50,687 nt of DNA from Neisseria polysaccharea ATCC 43768 (GTDB taxonomy: Bacteria > Pseudomonadota > Gammaproteobacteria > Burkholderiales > Neisseriaceae). The stretch lies in NCBI GenBank assembly GCA_000176735.1, contig ADBE01000048.1, positions 1 to 50,687 on the forward strand, written 5' to 3'. The position numbers and the translations under genes were made by a program. The notes beneath the pieces are model-generated. The model did no database searches. It worked only from the letters and a program-made list of their open reading frames with translations, and had not been told where the DNA came from. This document shows, piece after piece, positions 10,075 through 18,964 of the stretch (position 1 is its first letter; each line of letters starts with the position of its first letter).

Positions 10075-13000
10075 TTATTTCCAAGAATATTTCACACCCA
10101 CGGTGCCTTGGTAACCTTTGTGTCTGTTGCTATCGAATGATTTTTCGTAGCGAGCGTCTGCATAAAGGTAAGTGTTTTCACTTAAGGAGAATTGAGAACC
10201 TAAGCCTAATTCCCACCAAGTGCGGGCAAACTTCCCAGCTAATTTGTCCGACCCGATTAATGCGTTGCCCCTTGCTTTAAAATCGTGCCAAATATTGCCG
10301 GTGAAATAATAGGTGCGCGTGCGTTGCTTATCGTTCGGTTGGTTATGTGCCAAACGGAAACCGACACGGCCGCGCAAACCGTAACCTTTTTGCGAAACGG
10401 CACGAGTGCCGTCGTTAAAATCTCCCAAGCGCAAGTATTGCGCAATCAGTTGCGCTTGCGGCTCTAAAATCCAGCTATCCCCGTTGTTGGTTTTGTCTTT
10501 ACCTAAGGCGTAAGGGCGGCCGGTTTCCACTGAAAGGGCAGCTCCCCAGCCGTGATTTTTCGCACCTGTACCGTCAACCGCCGAATAACGGTTATTTAAC
10601 CAAGAAAGCTGCCCCACCAAATCAATGTAAGTGCCGTTTTCATGGTAACGCGTATCGGTTACACCAAGATTAAGTGCGGTAGTTTTTACATGGGAAGTTA
10701 ATTTATCTGCAATCACGATGCCGTTTTTCGCGCGGTATTCATCATAGAATTTGCTGTGAGAACGTAATGCGCCGAAATACAAGCCGGTAAAACGACGAGT
10801 AAGTTTGCCCTCATCATCTTGTTTGGTTTTAACATCAAAATCGTGTCCCACTTGGAAGCCGTACATATTGGTTTTGAAACCAAAACGTTCTTTTCCATCG
10901 AGTTTGAGGTGTTTTCCGATTACGCGCCCCCAAGATTGTTTTTCCACATCTTGCCAATAACTACCTTGCTTGTCCCAAGAAAGGGTTTGGTTTTCGCCAC
11001 GGCGTTGGTGAAGCGTATCCAGCATCGCATAGCCTGATTCCAAGTTTTGACGCGGAACGAGCGTATAAGCCGGCGCACTTGGCGTGATGATGGTTTTATC
11101 TTGATTCGGCGTGGTTAACGTCCAGAAGTATTCTGTCGCGCCCGCCTCATCTTTGCGTGAAACCAATTGCAATTCCCCTGCACCTGTGGTTTTTGCTGTA
11201 CCGGTAAAGGTTGAACGTGTATTGTAAGCGTAAGGTTTAGTTGCATCCGTAGAATTTATTTCACCGTTTGCTGTTCCTTTGTCATCGCCTAAAACTTTAA
11301 TCACAGGGACACTACGTTTGTAGCGATCGGCAAGTTCGCCGATTGAGCCATCAATAACATTTTCAGTACCATCTGTTTTAACGGCTTTAACAGTCGTATT
11401 ACCAGAGGCAACACCTGTAATCGTTAATAAATCTGATTCTGAATGTGCGCCGGAATAATCGCCCGGGGTATCCCATTTGGTGTTTACTTCTAACACACCA
11501 TTATTACCAACATAATTCCCTTCAATGGTCAGTTTGTCTGCATAGGATTGATTAGCGAGGGTGATGATACCTCCGTTGGTGAATGTTCCCTTTTCCAATA
11601 CAGAAGTTGTACCCGATAAAGAAATGCCGGTATTAGATAGGGTCAGCGTGCCGCTTGATAACAACGTAGTCCCTTCGGGCGTTGTTAATGATGTGCCTTT
11701 TTCAAGGTTAAACTTTGCCTTTGTCAGTTTTATCGTTCCAATATCCGATGTGTATTCTATTGTCCCGTTCGCAATTTTTAGCACGCCGTCTGTAATAGGG
11801 AGTCTTAAATTAAATGGTTTTTCTGTCCCATCAGGCTTGATGAGCGTACCGGCTGCGTTAAATAACAATCCTTCGGGAACGGTAATAGTTCCATCGGTAA
11901 TTGTTTTACTGATGCTTGAATTGCTGTGATTATGTACCAATTGAATTTTATAGTCGGTGCCTGCCCCAGTTGCATTTTTTGAAGCATCTAGTACCCCACC
12001 ATTGGCAAGATTCACATCATAAGCGGTCGCACGTTGGACAGCTTCATCGGCTTTCGGTGCTAATTCCCAAGTTGCGTTATGATCAACGACAACATCAAGT
12101 TTAGAGATTAAGCCTGATCTTGAATGCTGATGCGTCAAGCCAATCGCTTTTGCTTTATTATCTAGCGTAAAAGTGAGATCTGAGGCTTTGGTTTTTGCTA
12201 ATTTTGTTTCAGCCAACCAACCTTTGTTTGCCGCCCTTGCTTCAGATTGATCACCTTTTAATAGGAATTTTGCATTTTCAGCAACAAATTCCCCATTGTT
12301 AAACCAGCTGGCGACTTTGCTTCCCGCATAAGATACCGCAAGGCTGCTTACATTCTTGGCATCCGCGACAATCAATGAGGCATTTTCAGAAGTGGTTGAA
12401 ATTTTGGTATTATTTAAGCGCACTTCTTGATCTTTGTTTGGTTCGTTACGGGAAACATTATCACTGACAATCCAGTATGTAACCTTGGTAGAGTAATCTT
12501 GCGTATCAAACACAACAGCCGAATTACCTGATGTGATTGTTCCTGTGCTGGTTTCACTATCTGCGATTAAACGGGATTTGGTACCGAACAAACGTACCGT
12601 AGCTGAATCTTTTGTTTCTGACGTATCAAGCACCATATTGCCTGTCGAGTTGATTACCGCACCTTTGTAATCATCAGCTTTTGGCGTGTTAGGTAATTCT
12701 GGTTTACCAATTTTCAGTGCTGCGGAATGTTTACCATTTGCTTTTACAGTGATATTGCTGTCTTTTAAATTGGCTTCCGCGCCATCACCTGCAATGTAGA
12801 TACCTACCAAATAATCGCCAATTTTTGCGGTTGATTTATCTTCAACGTCAATGGTTAATAATTTTTCAGAATTTAAAATAGGGGTTGAATGAGCGGGTGA
12901 TTTTCGATAGATCCTAATCCCTGAAAGTTGATGACCGGTGTTAGCTGTTGCACCGTTATAGCTCATAGAACCAAGAATTGTACCCGGGGTATTATCTACT

Positions 13001-13413
13001 GTAATTGTTGCATCATCTTTTAATGTTAAAACAGTCTTATTTTTACCACCACCATTATGATCATACCCAACCGCAATGCCATAAGCGGCGTTGGAGTCTG
13101 GAGACATACCAAGTTTTCCCTCACTGGCTAAAGTAACAGCAATATTGGTTTTTCCTTGAATTTCTTCGCTGCGATCGCTACGAATGATAATGGCTTTTGG
13201 ATAAGTATGTATTGAAGGATTTGCAGGCGTAACCGTGATATTTACATCACCGGTAACGGTGTTTGTAGCATCGGTAACTTCGTGGCCAATAGGCGTTTCA
13301 CCTGAAATTTGTTTATTTTCATTAATACTGGTATATTCAGCTGAAAAAGCTGTTGCGGAAAGAGAAGAAATCAAAATGCTCAAAAGCGTTTTGTGATAGG
13401 GAAATGGTTTCAT
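10075..13413 (-). CDS. autB: classical (type Va) autotransporter, AutB/Lav-like
   Basis: Outer-membrane autotransporter of 1112 residues. Signal peptide about residues 1-24 (LLSILISSLSATAFSA). The passenger, about 25-790, is a repetitive beta-helix type sequence rich in N, T, G and S (for example IEYTSDIGTIKLTKAKF and GTLTLSNTGISLSG) with no protease triad recognised. An Autotransporter beta-barrel (about 830-1112) follows, containing SWDKQGSYWQDVEKQSWGRV and ending VGVKYSWK. Published work on AutB (meningococcus) and Lav/Las (Haemophilus) describes one laterally moved family whose passenger is swapped while the barrel is kept; this gene fits that family. It contains a Haemophilus uptake core and no DUS. 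The sequence before the ATG is CCTCCTT, the reverse of a Shine-Dalgarno site, so the start has no normal ribosome site. Family assignment is firm, the exact symbol less so. Confidence 0.85.
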   Translation of the reverse strand: MKPFPYHKTLLSILISSLSATAFSAEYTSINENKQISGETPIGHEVTDATNTVTGDVNITVTPANPSIHTYPKAIIIRSDRSEEIQGKTNIAVTLASEGKLGMSPDSNAAYGIAVGYDHNGGGKNKTVLTLKDDATITVDNTPGTILGSMSYNGATANTGHQLSGIRIYRKSPAHSTPILNSEKLLTIDVEDKSTAKIGDYLVGIYIAGDGAEANLKDSNITVKANGKHSAALKIGKPELPNTPKADDYKGAVINSTGNMVLDTSETKDSATVRLFGTKSRLIADSETSTGTITSGNSAVVFDTQDYSTKVTYWIVSDNVSRNEPNKDQEVRLNNTKISTTSENASLIVADAKNVSSLAVSYAGSKVASWFNNGEFVAENAKFLLKGDQSEARAANKGWLAETKLAKTKASDLTFTLDNKAKAIGLTHQHSRSGLISKLDVVVDHNATWELAPKADEAVQRATAYDVNLANGGVLDASKNATGAGTDYKIQLVHNHSNSSISKTITDGTITVPEGLLFNAAGTLIKPDGTEKPFNLRLPITDGVLKIANGTIEYTSDIGTIKLTKAKFNLEKGTSLTTPEGTTLLSSGTLTLSNTGISLSGTTSVLEKGTFTNGGIITLANQSYADKLTIEGNYVGNNGVLEVNTKWDTPGDYSGAHSESDLLTITGVASGNTTVKAVKTDGTENVIDGSIGELADRYKRSVPVIKVLGDDKGTANGEINSTDATKPYAYNTRSTFTGTAKTTGAGELQLVSRKDEAGATEYFWTLTTPNQDKTIITPSAPAYTLVPRQNLESGYAMLDTLHQRRGENQTLSWDKQGSYWQDVEKQSWGRVIGKHLKLDGKERFGFKTNMYGFQVGHDFDVKTKQDDEGKLTRRFTGLYFGALRSHSKFYDEYRAKNGIVIADKLTSHVKTTALNLGVTDTRYHENGTYIDLVGQLSWLNNRYSAVDGTGAKNHGWGAALSVETGRPYALGKDKTNNGDSWILEPQAQLIAQYLRLGDFNDGTRAVSQKGYGLRGRVGFRLAHNQPNDKQRTRTYYFTGNIWHDFKARGNALIGSDKLAGKFARTWWELGLGSQFSLSENTYLYADARYEKSFDSNRHKGYQGTVGVKYSWK
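10672..10680 (+). other. Haemophilus uptake signal core in autB
   Basis: AAGTGCGGT followed by an AT-rich run (AGTTTTTACAT), the expected shape of a full Haemophilus uptake signal. It lies in the barrel-coding part. A one-mismatch copy (AAGTGCGGG) occurs near 10219. Confidence 0.75.
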
Positions 13414-13433
13414 AAGGAGGCCCGTAATTTCAG

Positions 13434-13463
13434 AACATAAAGATAAGTAAAAATTGATGTCAA
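13434..13463 (-). promoter_or_regulatory. candidate autB promoter
   Basis: On the minus strand TTGACA (complement of 13458-13463) is followed after 17-18 bases by TTATGT/TATGTT (complement of 13434-13440). The predicted start of transcription is only about 14 bases before the ATG, so the leader would be very short. The G10 tract lies 35 bases further upstream. Confidence 0.45.
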
Positions 13464-13497
13464 TTATTTTAATAAGGATGAACTTATTAAGAGTTTA

Positions 13498-13507
13498 CCC
13501 CCCCCCC
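13498..13507. repeat. C10 homopolymer tract upstream of autB
   Basis: Ten consecutive C on the plus strand (G10 in the autB sense direction), about 85 bases before the start codon and upstream of the candidate -35 box. Homopolymer tracts of this length are prone to slip in Neisseria and vary expression of surface genes. Confidence 0.85.
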
Positions 13508-13543
13508 GAATATGGCAAGCAAAAAAATGCTAGCATAATGAAA

Positions 13544-13589
13544 ATGCCGTCTGAAACAGGTTCAGACGGCATTGGCTTTCAGACGGCAT
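13544..13589 (-). terminator. DUS-pair terminator after purM plus a third DUS
   Basis: An inverted DUS pair (13544-13555 and 13561-13572, five-base loop) followed by a further DUS at 13578-13589. It ends purM transcripts and marks the right native edge of the island. Confidence 0.85.
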
Positions 13590-13603
13590 TTGATGCTTGG
13601 AAG

Positions 13604-14638
13604 TCAGGCAACTTGGGTTTGATGCTCGTTCCCTTGACGCTCTCGGATACAACCCAAACGGTAAACTGTCTCGCCCTGCCCGCTCAGGAATGACCGAACC
13701 GCATCAGCATCTTCGGCAGCGACGATGACGACCATACCGATACCGCAGTTAAAGGTTCGGTACATTTCTTGGGTTTCCACATTACCCGCCTTTTGAAGCC
13801 ATTGGAAGAGCTTGGGCAATTCCCACGATTCGGCATCGATTTGTGCAACCGTGTTTTCAGGCAATACGCGCGGCACGTTTTCGGTAATGCCGCCGCCGGT
13901 AATGTGCGCCATACCTTTAATGGTAAATTTTTCCAAAGCGGCAAGAATCGGTTTCACATACAGACGTGTCGGCGCAATAACAGCCTCACGCAAGGTTTTG
14001 CCATTATCAAACTCGGCATCCAAATCGGGATTGTCGCGTTCGATGATTTTACGGATAAGGGAATAGCCGTTTGAATGTGCGCCGTTGGAAGCCAAACCCA
14101 ATACCACATCGCCCGCGCCGATGCTGCGGCCGGTAATAACATTCTCTTTTTCCACCACGCCGACGGCAAAACCTGCCAAATCGTATTCGCCAACGGGATA
14201 CATGCCCGGCATTTCGGCAGTTTCCCCGCCAATCAGGGCGCAACCGGATTCTTCGCAACCTTGTGCAATGCCTTTGATGACATCGGTCGCGCGCGGAACA
14301 TCCAATTTGCCGCAGGCAAAATAATCCAAGAAAAACAAGGGCTCTGCACCTTGAACCAAAATATCGTTGACACTCATTGCAACAAGGTCGATGCCCACCG
14401 TATCGTGTTTGTCCCAATCAAAGGCAAGTTTGAGCTTGGTACCCACGCCGTCCGTACCGCTGACCAATACGGGGTTTTGATATTTTTTGCCGATTTCAAC
14501 CAACGCGCCGAAGCCGCCTAAATCCCCCAATACTTCCGGGCGCATCGTGCGTTTGGCAAAAGGTTTGATGTTTTCGACTAGTTGGTCGCCTGCGTCGATA
14601 TCGACACCTGCATCGCGGTAACTCAATGAAGTACTCAT
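13604..14638 (-). CDS. purM: phosphoribosylformylglycinamidine cyclo-ligase (AIR synthetase)
   Basis: Closes the imidazole ring in purine synthesis, converting FGAM and ATP to AIR. The 344-residue protein is full length. Landmarks are [16 protein letters not shown] at the N-terminus, [16 protein letters not shown], the ATP-site [31 protein letters not shown], and [16 protein letters not shown]. Two adjacent Met codons occur (14641 and 14638); AAGG is better spaced from the second, which also fits homologues. It is separated from typA by about 400 bases with no convincing gene. Confidence 0.97.
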   Translation of the reverse strand: MSTSLSYRDAGVDIDAGDQLVENIKPFAKRTMRPEVLGDLGGFGALVEIGKKYQNPVLVSGTDGVGTKLKLAFDWDKHDTVGIDLVAMSVNDILVQGAEPLFFLDYFACGKLDVPRATDVIKGIAQGCEESGCALIGGETAEMPGMYPVGEYDLAGFAVGVVEKENVITGRSIGAGDVVLGLASNGAHSNGYSLIRKIIERDNPDLDAEFDNGKTLREAVIAPTRLYVKPILAALEKFTIKGMAHITGGGITENVPRVLPENTVAQIDAESWELPKLFQWLQKAGNVETQEMYRTFNCGIGMVVIVAAEDADAVRSFLSGQGETVYRLGCIRERQGNEHQTQVA

Positions 14639-14641
14639 CAT

Positions 14642-15037
14642 TTTTCCTTGGTAAATGGTGATTGGACGGTAAAATAACGGGGCGTATTCTACCTTATTTC
14701 GCGTTTGCCGGTTTGGATTTTTAGACATATTGTAAACAATATTCTTTGTATGACAGATTTTTTGACAAACCGTGCAAGGATGTTGATGCCCCAAGCAAGA
14801 TCAGGTTCGGTATTTGAAAAATTGTCCGGAAAAACAAGCCCGCCGGATTTTGACGGATTGCCCCATAAAATTAAAAATGCGGCTTTCCCGAAACGGCAAC
14901 CGTTCCAAGACCGGAAGTACTGGCATCACCTGTCCGCAGATAATCCGGTACAAACTTTTTTATTGTTCATACAACGATTTTATTCAAGAAAATACATGAG
15001 CTATCGGACAAACCGTTTCCCGATACCGGCCAATAAA
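14642..15037. other. intergenic stretch without a convincing gene
   Basis: About 400 bases between purM and typA. A plus-strand open frame of 109 codons from 14750 exists but has no ribosome site, no recognisable motif and runs through the typA terminator. The left end should hold the purM promoter. Nothing else is seen. Confidence 0.5.
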
Positions 15038-15065
15038 ATGCCGTCTGAAATTTTTCAGACGGCAT
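15038..15065 (-). terminator. DUS-pair terminator after typA
   Basis: Inverted perfect DUS copies at 15038-15049 and 15054-15065 with a four-base T loop, 18 bases past the typA stop. Confidence 0.85.
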
Positions 15066-15082
15066 CGCGTATCATTTAAACA

Positions 15083-16894
15083 TTAATCCAGCTTTTTAAA
15101 GTGGCGGCGGCGTTCCAATTCGCTCAAGTAACGCTTGCGCAGACGGATGGATTGCGGCGTGATTTCAACGAGCTCGTCATCGTCGATAAACTCGACCGCG
15201 CCTTCCAGAGTCAGTTTGATCGGCGTAGTCAGGCGCACCGCTTCGTCGGTACCGCTGGCGCGGATGTTGGTGAGTTTTTTGCCTTTGAGCGGATTGACCA
15301 CCAAATCGTTGTCGCGGCTGTGGATGCCGATAATCATACCTTCGTAGATTTTGTCGTTGGGCGATACGAACATACGGCCGCGGTCTTCAAGATTCCACAA
15401 GGCGTAAGCGACCGCCTCGCCCTGCTCTTGGGACACCAGCACGCCGTTGTGGCGGCCGGGCATATCGGGTTTGACGGGCGCGTAATCGTCGAACACGTGG
15501 CTCATCAGCCCGACACCGCGCGTCAGGGTCATGAATTCGCCTTGGAAACCGATCAAGCCGCGCGCTGGAATATGGTATTCGAGGCGGGTGCGTCCGTTGC
15601 CGTCGCTTTCCATATTGGTCAGTTCGCCACGGCGGCGGCCGAGTTCTTCCATTACCGCACCTTGGTTGTCGTCGGGTACGTCCACAGTCAGGTTTTCATA
15701 AGGTTCGCATTTTTGACCGTCGATGTCGCGGTACACGACGCGCGGTTTGCCGACGGCGAGTTCGTAGCCTTCGCGGCGCATATTTTCCAGCAAAATGGTC
15801 AGGTGCAGCTCGCCGCGCCCGGATACGCGGAACACGTCTGCATCGGCGGTGTCTTCCACGCGCAGGGCGACGTTGGTCAGCAATTCTTTTTGCAGGCGGT
15901 CGCGGATTTGGCGGCTGGTTACGAATTTGCCTTCCGTACCCGCCAACGGGCTGGTGTTAACCATAAAGTCCATGGTCAGCGTCGGTTCGTCCACGCTCAA
16001 CATCGGCAGGCCTTTGGGGTTGTCTTTGTCGGTGATGGTTACGCCGATGCCGATGTCTTCAATACCGGAAATAATCACGATGTCGCCGGCTTCGGCTTCT
16101 TCAAGCGGCACGCGTTCCAAACCTTTGAAACCCAAAAGCTGGTTGATGCGGCCTTGGGCGATTTGCTGCTCGTGGTTCATCACGGCAACGGTTTGACCGG
16201 GTTTGATGCGTCCGTTCAAGATACGACCGATACCGAGGCGGCCGGTGTAGTTGTCGTAGTCGAGTTGGGAAATTTGCAGTTGCAGAGGCTCGTCCGCGCT
16301 GCCGCTCGGTGCGGGCGTGTATTTTAGGATGGTGTCGAACAGCGGACGCATGTCGTTGCTCTCATCGGTTTCTTCCAATTTGGCGAAACCGCTCAACCCT
16401 GAAGCGTAAACAATCGGGAAATCCAACTGCTCGTCGGTCGCGCCCAAGTTGTCGAAGAGTTCGAAAGTTTGGTCGATGACCCAGCTCGGGCGGGCGGACG
16501 GTTTGTCGATTTTATTGATAACGACAATCGGTTTCAGCCCCAAAGCCAAGGCTTTTTTGGTCACGAAACGGGTTTGCGGCATCGGACCTTCCTGTGCGTC
16601 CACCAACAAGACGACGCAGTCCACCATCCCCAAAACGCGCTCCACTTCGCCGCCGAAGTCGGCGTGTCCCGGCGTGTCGACGATATTGATGTGGTAGCCT
16701 TCGTAATCGATGGCGGTGTTTTTGGCGAGGATGGTGATGCCGCGTTCTTTTTCAAGGTCGTTGCTGTCCATCACGCGCTCGTCAACCTGCTGGTTGGCGC
16801 GGAATGTGCCGGATTGGCGCAGCAGTTGGTCGACCAATGTGGTTTTGCCGTGGTCGACGTGGGCGATTATGGCGATGTTGCGGATTTGTTTCAT
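15083..16894 (-). CDS. typA: ribosome-associated translational GTPase TypA/BipA
   Basis: Translation-factor GTPase of 603 residues that acts on the ribosome, linked in other bacteria to 50S assembly and stress growth. G1 (AHVDHGKTT, residues 11-19), the switch I RGITI, G3 DTPGH near residue 75 and G4 NKID near residue 130 are all present. EF-G-like domains follow, and the BipA-specific C-terminal region contains [10 protein letters not shown] and the end of the protein ERRRHFKKL. Length matches the family. The start at MKQIRNIAI is the family N-terminus. Confidence 0.97.
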   Translation of the reverse strand: MKQIRNIAIIAHVDHGKTTLVDQLLRQSGTFRANQQVDERVMDSNDLEKERGITILAKNTAIDYEGYHINIVDTPGHADFGGEVERVLGMVDCVVLLVDAQEGPMPQTRFVTKKALALGLKPIVVINKIDKPSARPSWVIDQTFELFDNLGATDEQLDFPIVYASGLSGFAKLEETDESNDMRPLFDTILKYTPAPSGSADEPLQLQISQLDYDNYTGRLGIGRILNGRIKPGQTVAVMNHEQQIAQGRINQLLGFKGLERVPLEEAEAGDIVIISGIEDIGIGVTITDKDNPKGLPMLSVDEPTLTMDFMVNTSPLAGTEGKFVTSRQIRDRLQKELLTNVALRVEDTADADVFRVSGRGELHLTILLENMRREGYELAVGKPRVVYRDIDGQKCEPYENLTVDVPDDNQGAVMEELGRRRGELTNMESDGNGRTRLEYHIPARGLIGFQGEFMTLTRGVGLMSHVFDDYAPVKPDMPGRHNGVLVSQEQGEAVAYALWNLEDRGRMFVSPNDKIYEGMIIGIHSRDNDLVVNPLKGKKLTNIRASGTDEAVRLTTPIKLTLEGAVEFIDDDELVEITPQSIRLRKRYLSELERRRHFKKLD

Positions 16895-16972
16895 AATTAA
16901 TGTTTTTCAAAAACTGTAAGAGATAACTGCACATTATACCACTCTTTACCGGACAGTATTTGGGAAATGAAG

Positions 16973-17006
16973 ATGCCGTCTGAAGCCCTTGCCTTTCAGA
17001 CGGCAT
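16973..17006 (-). terminator. DUS-pair terminator serving nnrD
   Basis: ATGCCGTCTGAA at 16973 and its inverted copy ending 17006, ten-base loop. It is the first terminator downstream of nnrD on the minus strand, but a 107-bp Correia element lies between it and the nnrD stop. Confidence 0.75.
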
Positions 17007-17015
17007 CTTCTTACA

Positions 17016-17122
17016 TATAGTGGATTAAATTTAAACCAGTACGGCGTTGCCTCGCCTTGCCGTACTATTTGTACTGTCTGCGGCTTCGTCGCCTTGTCCT
17101 GATTTAAATTTAATCCACTATA
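17016..17122. repeat. Correia element (CREE), short form, 107 bp
   Basis: TATAGTGGATTA (17016) and TAATCCACTATA (ending 17122) flank the short form of the element, nearly identical to the copy at 40420-40526. It begins three bases after the nnrD stop, so the nnrD message should contain it as a long hairpin, a form cut by RNase III in Neisseria. Confidence 0.95.
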
Positions 17123-17125
17123 CTT

Positions 17126-18019
17126 TCAGTTATCCAGTTCAGTTATCCTGTTGCGCAACCACCTTGCCGCCGGGGCGATTTCGCCCGCCAACAGCCCTGC
17201 CGCAATGCCTGCCGATTCTTTTATGACATCCGCCGCCGCGCCGTGCAGCCACGCGCCCGCGCAGGCGGCTTCAAAAACCGGCACGCCCTGTGCGAGCAGA
17301 CTGCCAATGATGCCGCCCAATACGTCGCCACTGCCCGCCGTTGCCAATCCCGCGTTGCCGCTTTCGTTGACATAGATTTCCGTATCGGACGCGGCAACCA
17401 ATGTTTTGTGCCCCTTTAAAACCACGGTTGCGCCGAAAATTGCCCCTATCTTTCTCACTGCCGCCGTCCGATCCGCCTGAACCTGTGCAACCGTCGTTCC
17501 AAGCAGGCGCGCGGCTTCGGCGGGGTGTGGCGTTAAAATCAGGTTTTTACACCCGCGCGCCAGATTTCGGGTTTCGGCATCGGTTGATAATATGTTCAGC
17601 GCGTCCGCATCCAAAAGGACGGGCTTGTCCGTGTGTTCCGCCAAAATTCCGGCAAGCGTTCCGACCACCGCCCTACCTGTACCCAATCCGCAACCGACAA
17701 CCCAGGCGTTTATATCTTGACGTTTGGCCAAACTATCTGCCGTGTCCAACATAATTTCGGGAAAACCGGCAATGACGGCGAAAGGCAGCGTTTCCTGATT
17801 GAAACCCGCCCACACTTTGCCGCAGCCGAGATACATTGCCGCCGATGCCGCCAATACGGGCGCGCCGCTCATCCCTGCCGATCCGCCGACTACGGCGAGC
17901 GTGCCGAAAGTCCCTTTGTGCGAATCTTCCGCACGGGCTTTGAAAATATGGGGAAAACGCAATGCCGTCTGAAGCATACGGCGGCGGCTTTCGCCTGAAA
18001 TGCGGAAAACGGGAAACAT
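17126..18019 (-). CDS. nnrD: ADP/ATP-dependent NAD(P)HX dehydratase (NnrD, carbohydrate kinase-like)
   Basis: Repairs hydrated NAD(P)H in the cytosol. The 297-residue protein is a stand-alone C-terminal YjeF/NnrD domain without the NnrE epimerase half. Motifs include [17 protein letters not shown] for substrate binding, [31 protein letters not shown], and the nucleotide-site [25 protein letters not shown] before the ATG at 18019 gives a strong start. Its 3' end abuts a Correia element. Confidence 0.92.
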   Translation of the reverse strand: MFPVFRISGESRRRMLQTALRFPHIFKARAEDSHKGTFGTLAVVGGSAGMSGAPVLAASAAMYLGCGKVWAGFNQETLPFAVIAGFPEIMLDTADSLAKRQDINAWVVGCGLGTGRAVVGTLAGILAEHTDKPVLLDADALNILSTDAETRNLARGCKNLILTPHPAEAARLLGTTVAQVQADRTAAVRKIGAIFGATVVLKGHKTLVAASDTEIYVNESGNAGLATAGSGDVLGGIIGSLLAQGVPVFEAACAGAWLHGAAADVIKESAGIAAGLLAGEIAPAARWLRNRITELDN

Positions 18020-18080
18020 TATCCCTCCAATCGGTTAAAATAAGGCTTGAAGAAACTGATTTTACCGCCGGAAACCGATT

Positions 18081-18737
18081 ATGAAAAACAAAACCAAAGT
18101 CTGGGACTTCCCCACCCGTCTTTTCCACTGGTTGCTTGCCGCGTCCTTGCCCTTTATGTGGTATAGCGCGAAAGCCGGCGGCGATATGCTGCAATGGCAC
18201 ACACGCGTCGGGCTGCTCGTCCTTTTCCTGCTCATATTCCGCATCTGCTGGGGCATTTGGGGCAGCGATACCGCCCGTTTTTCCCATTTCGTCCAAGGTT
18301 GGGCAGGCATACGCGGCTATCTGAAAAACGGTATTCCCGAACACGTCCAACCCGGACACAACCCCTTGGGCGCACTGATGGTCGTTGCGCTTTTGGCCGC
18401 CGTGTCCTTCCAAGTCGGCACGGGGCTTTTTGCCGCCGATGAAAACACCTTCAGCACCAACGGCTACCTCAACCATTTGGTTTCCGAACATACGGGCAGC
18501 CTTATGCGGAAAATCCACCTCAACTTTTTCAAGCTGCTCGCCGTTTTTTCCGCAATCCACATCGCCGCCGTCGCCGCATACCGCGTGTTCAAAAAGAAAA
18601 ACCTCGTCCTCCCGATGATAACCGGCTTCAAATACATCGAAGGCAAAACCTCAATCCGCTTTGCCGGCAAAACCGCGCTTGCCGCCGCATTATCGGTTGC
18701 CGCGCTTGCCGCAGCCGCCATCCTGCTCCTGTCCTGA
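18081..18737 (+). CDS. cytochrome b561-type membrane protein
   Basis: Inner-membrane di-heme b-type cytochrome of 218 residues. It opens with KVWDFPTRLFHWLLAASLPF, the signature of the b561/Ni-Fe-hydrogenase cytochrome b subunit group; His in FHW, QWHTRVG, and the later HLNFFKLLAVFSAIHI are likely heme ligands. Four transmembrane helices plus a fifth C-terminal hydrophobic segment (ALAAALSVAALAAAAILLL) can be seen. It probably passes electrons between quinol and a c-type cytochrome or other partner. No partner gene is next to it. It is divergent from nnrD with a 60-base shared upstream region. Confidence 0.85.
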   Translation: MKNKTKVWDFPTRLFHWLLAASLPFMWYSAKAGGDMLQWHTRVGLLVLFLLIFRICWGIWGSDTARFSHFVQGWAGIRGYLKNGIPEHVQPGHNPLGALMVVALLAAVSFQVGTGLFAADENTFSTNGYLNHLVSEHTGSLMRKIHLNFFKLLAVFSAIHIAAVAAYRVFKKKNLVLPMITGFKYIEGKTSIRFAGKTALAAALSVAALAAAAILLLS

Positions 18738-18749
18738 AACCCAACATCA

Positions 18750-18787
18750 ATGCCGTCTGAAGACCTTTTCTGCCTTTCAGACGGTAT
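18750..18787 (+). terminator. DUS-pair terminator after cytochrome b gene
   Basis: DUS at 18750-18761 and an inverted copy with one mismatch (TTCAGACGGTAT) ending 18787, 14-base loop, 12 bases after the stop. Confidence 0.75.
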
Positions 18788-18867
18788 TCCGAACATTGCC
18801 GCTTCAAAAATACCGTTGCACAGAATATCCCACCATTCCGCAACTTCCACACAATACCGATACTTGG

Positions 18868-18945
18868 TATAAAATACCCTATTTTTTCCAGCTTTCTAAC
18901 ACAGTACAAAATGCCGTCTGAAACCCTTCGCTTTTCAGACGGCAT
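18868..18945 (+). promoter_or_regulatory. ilvD leader: -10 box and DUS hairpin upstream of the start codon
   Basis: TATAAAAT at 18868-18875 is a good -10 box, though the -35 is weak. A perfect inverted DUS pair (18911-18922 and 18934-18945) follows downstream of it and ends 19 bases before the ilvD ATG. The hairpin would therefore sit in the ilvD 5' leader, or end upstream read-through. A DUS hairpin between promoter and gene is unusual in this window. Confidence 0.5.
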
Positions 18946-18964
18946 GAAAACAAGGAAACACACT

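Noticed and set aside
13493-13540. The G10 tract as a translational (in-frame) phase switch for autB
   Set aside because: Frames starting upstream of the tract reach a stop soon after it at every tract length modulo three, so it cannot feed the autB frame.
14750-15079. Plus-strand ORF of 109 codons between purM and typA
   Set aside because: No ribosome site, no motif, and it reads through the typA DUS terminator.
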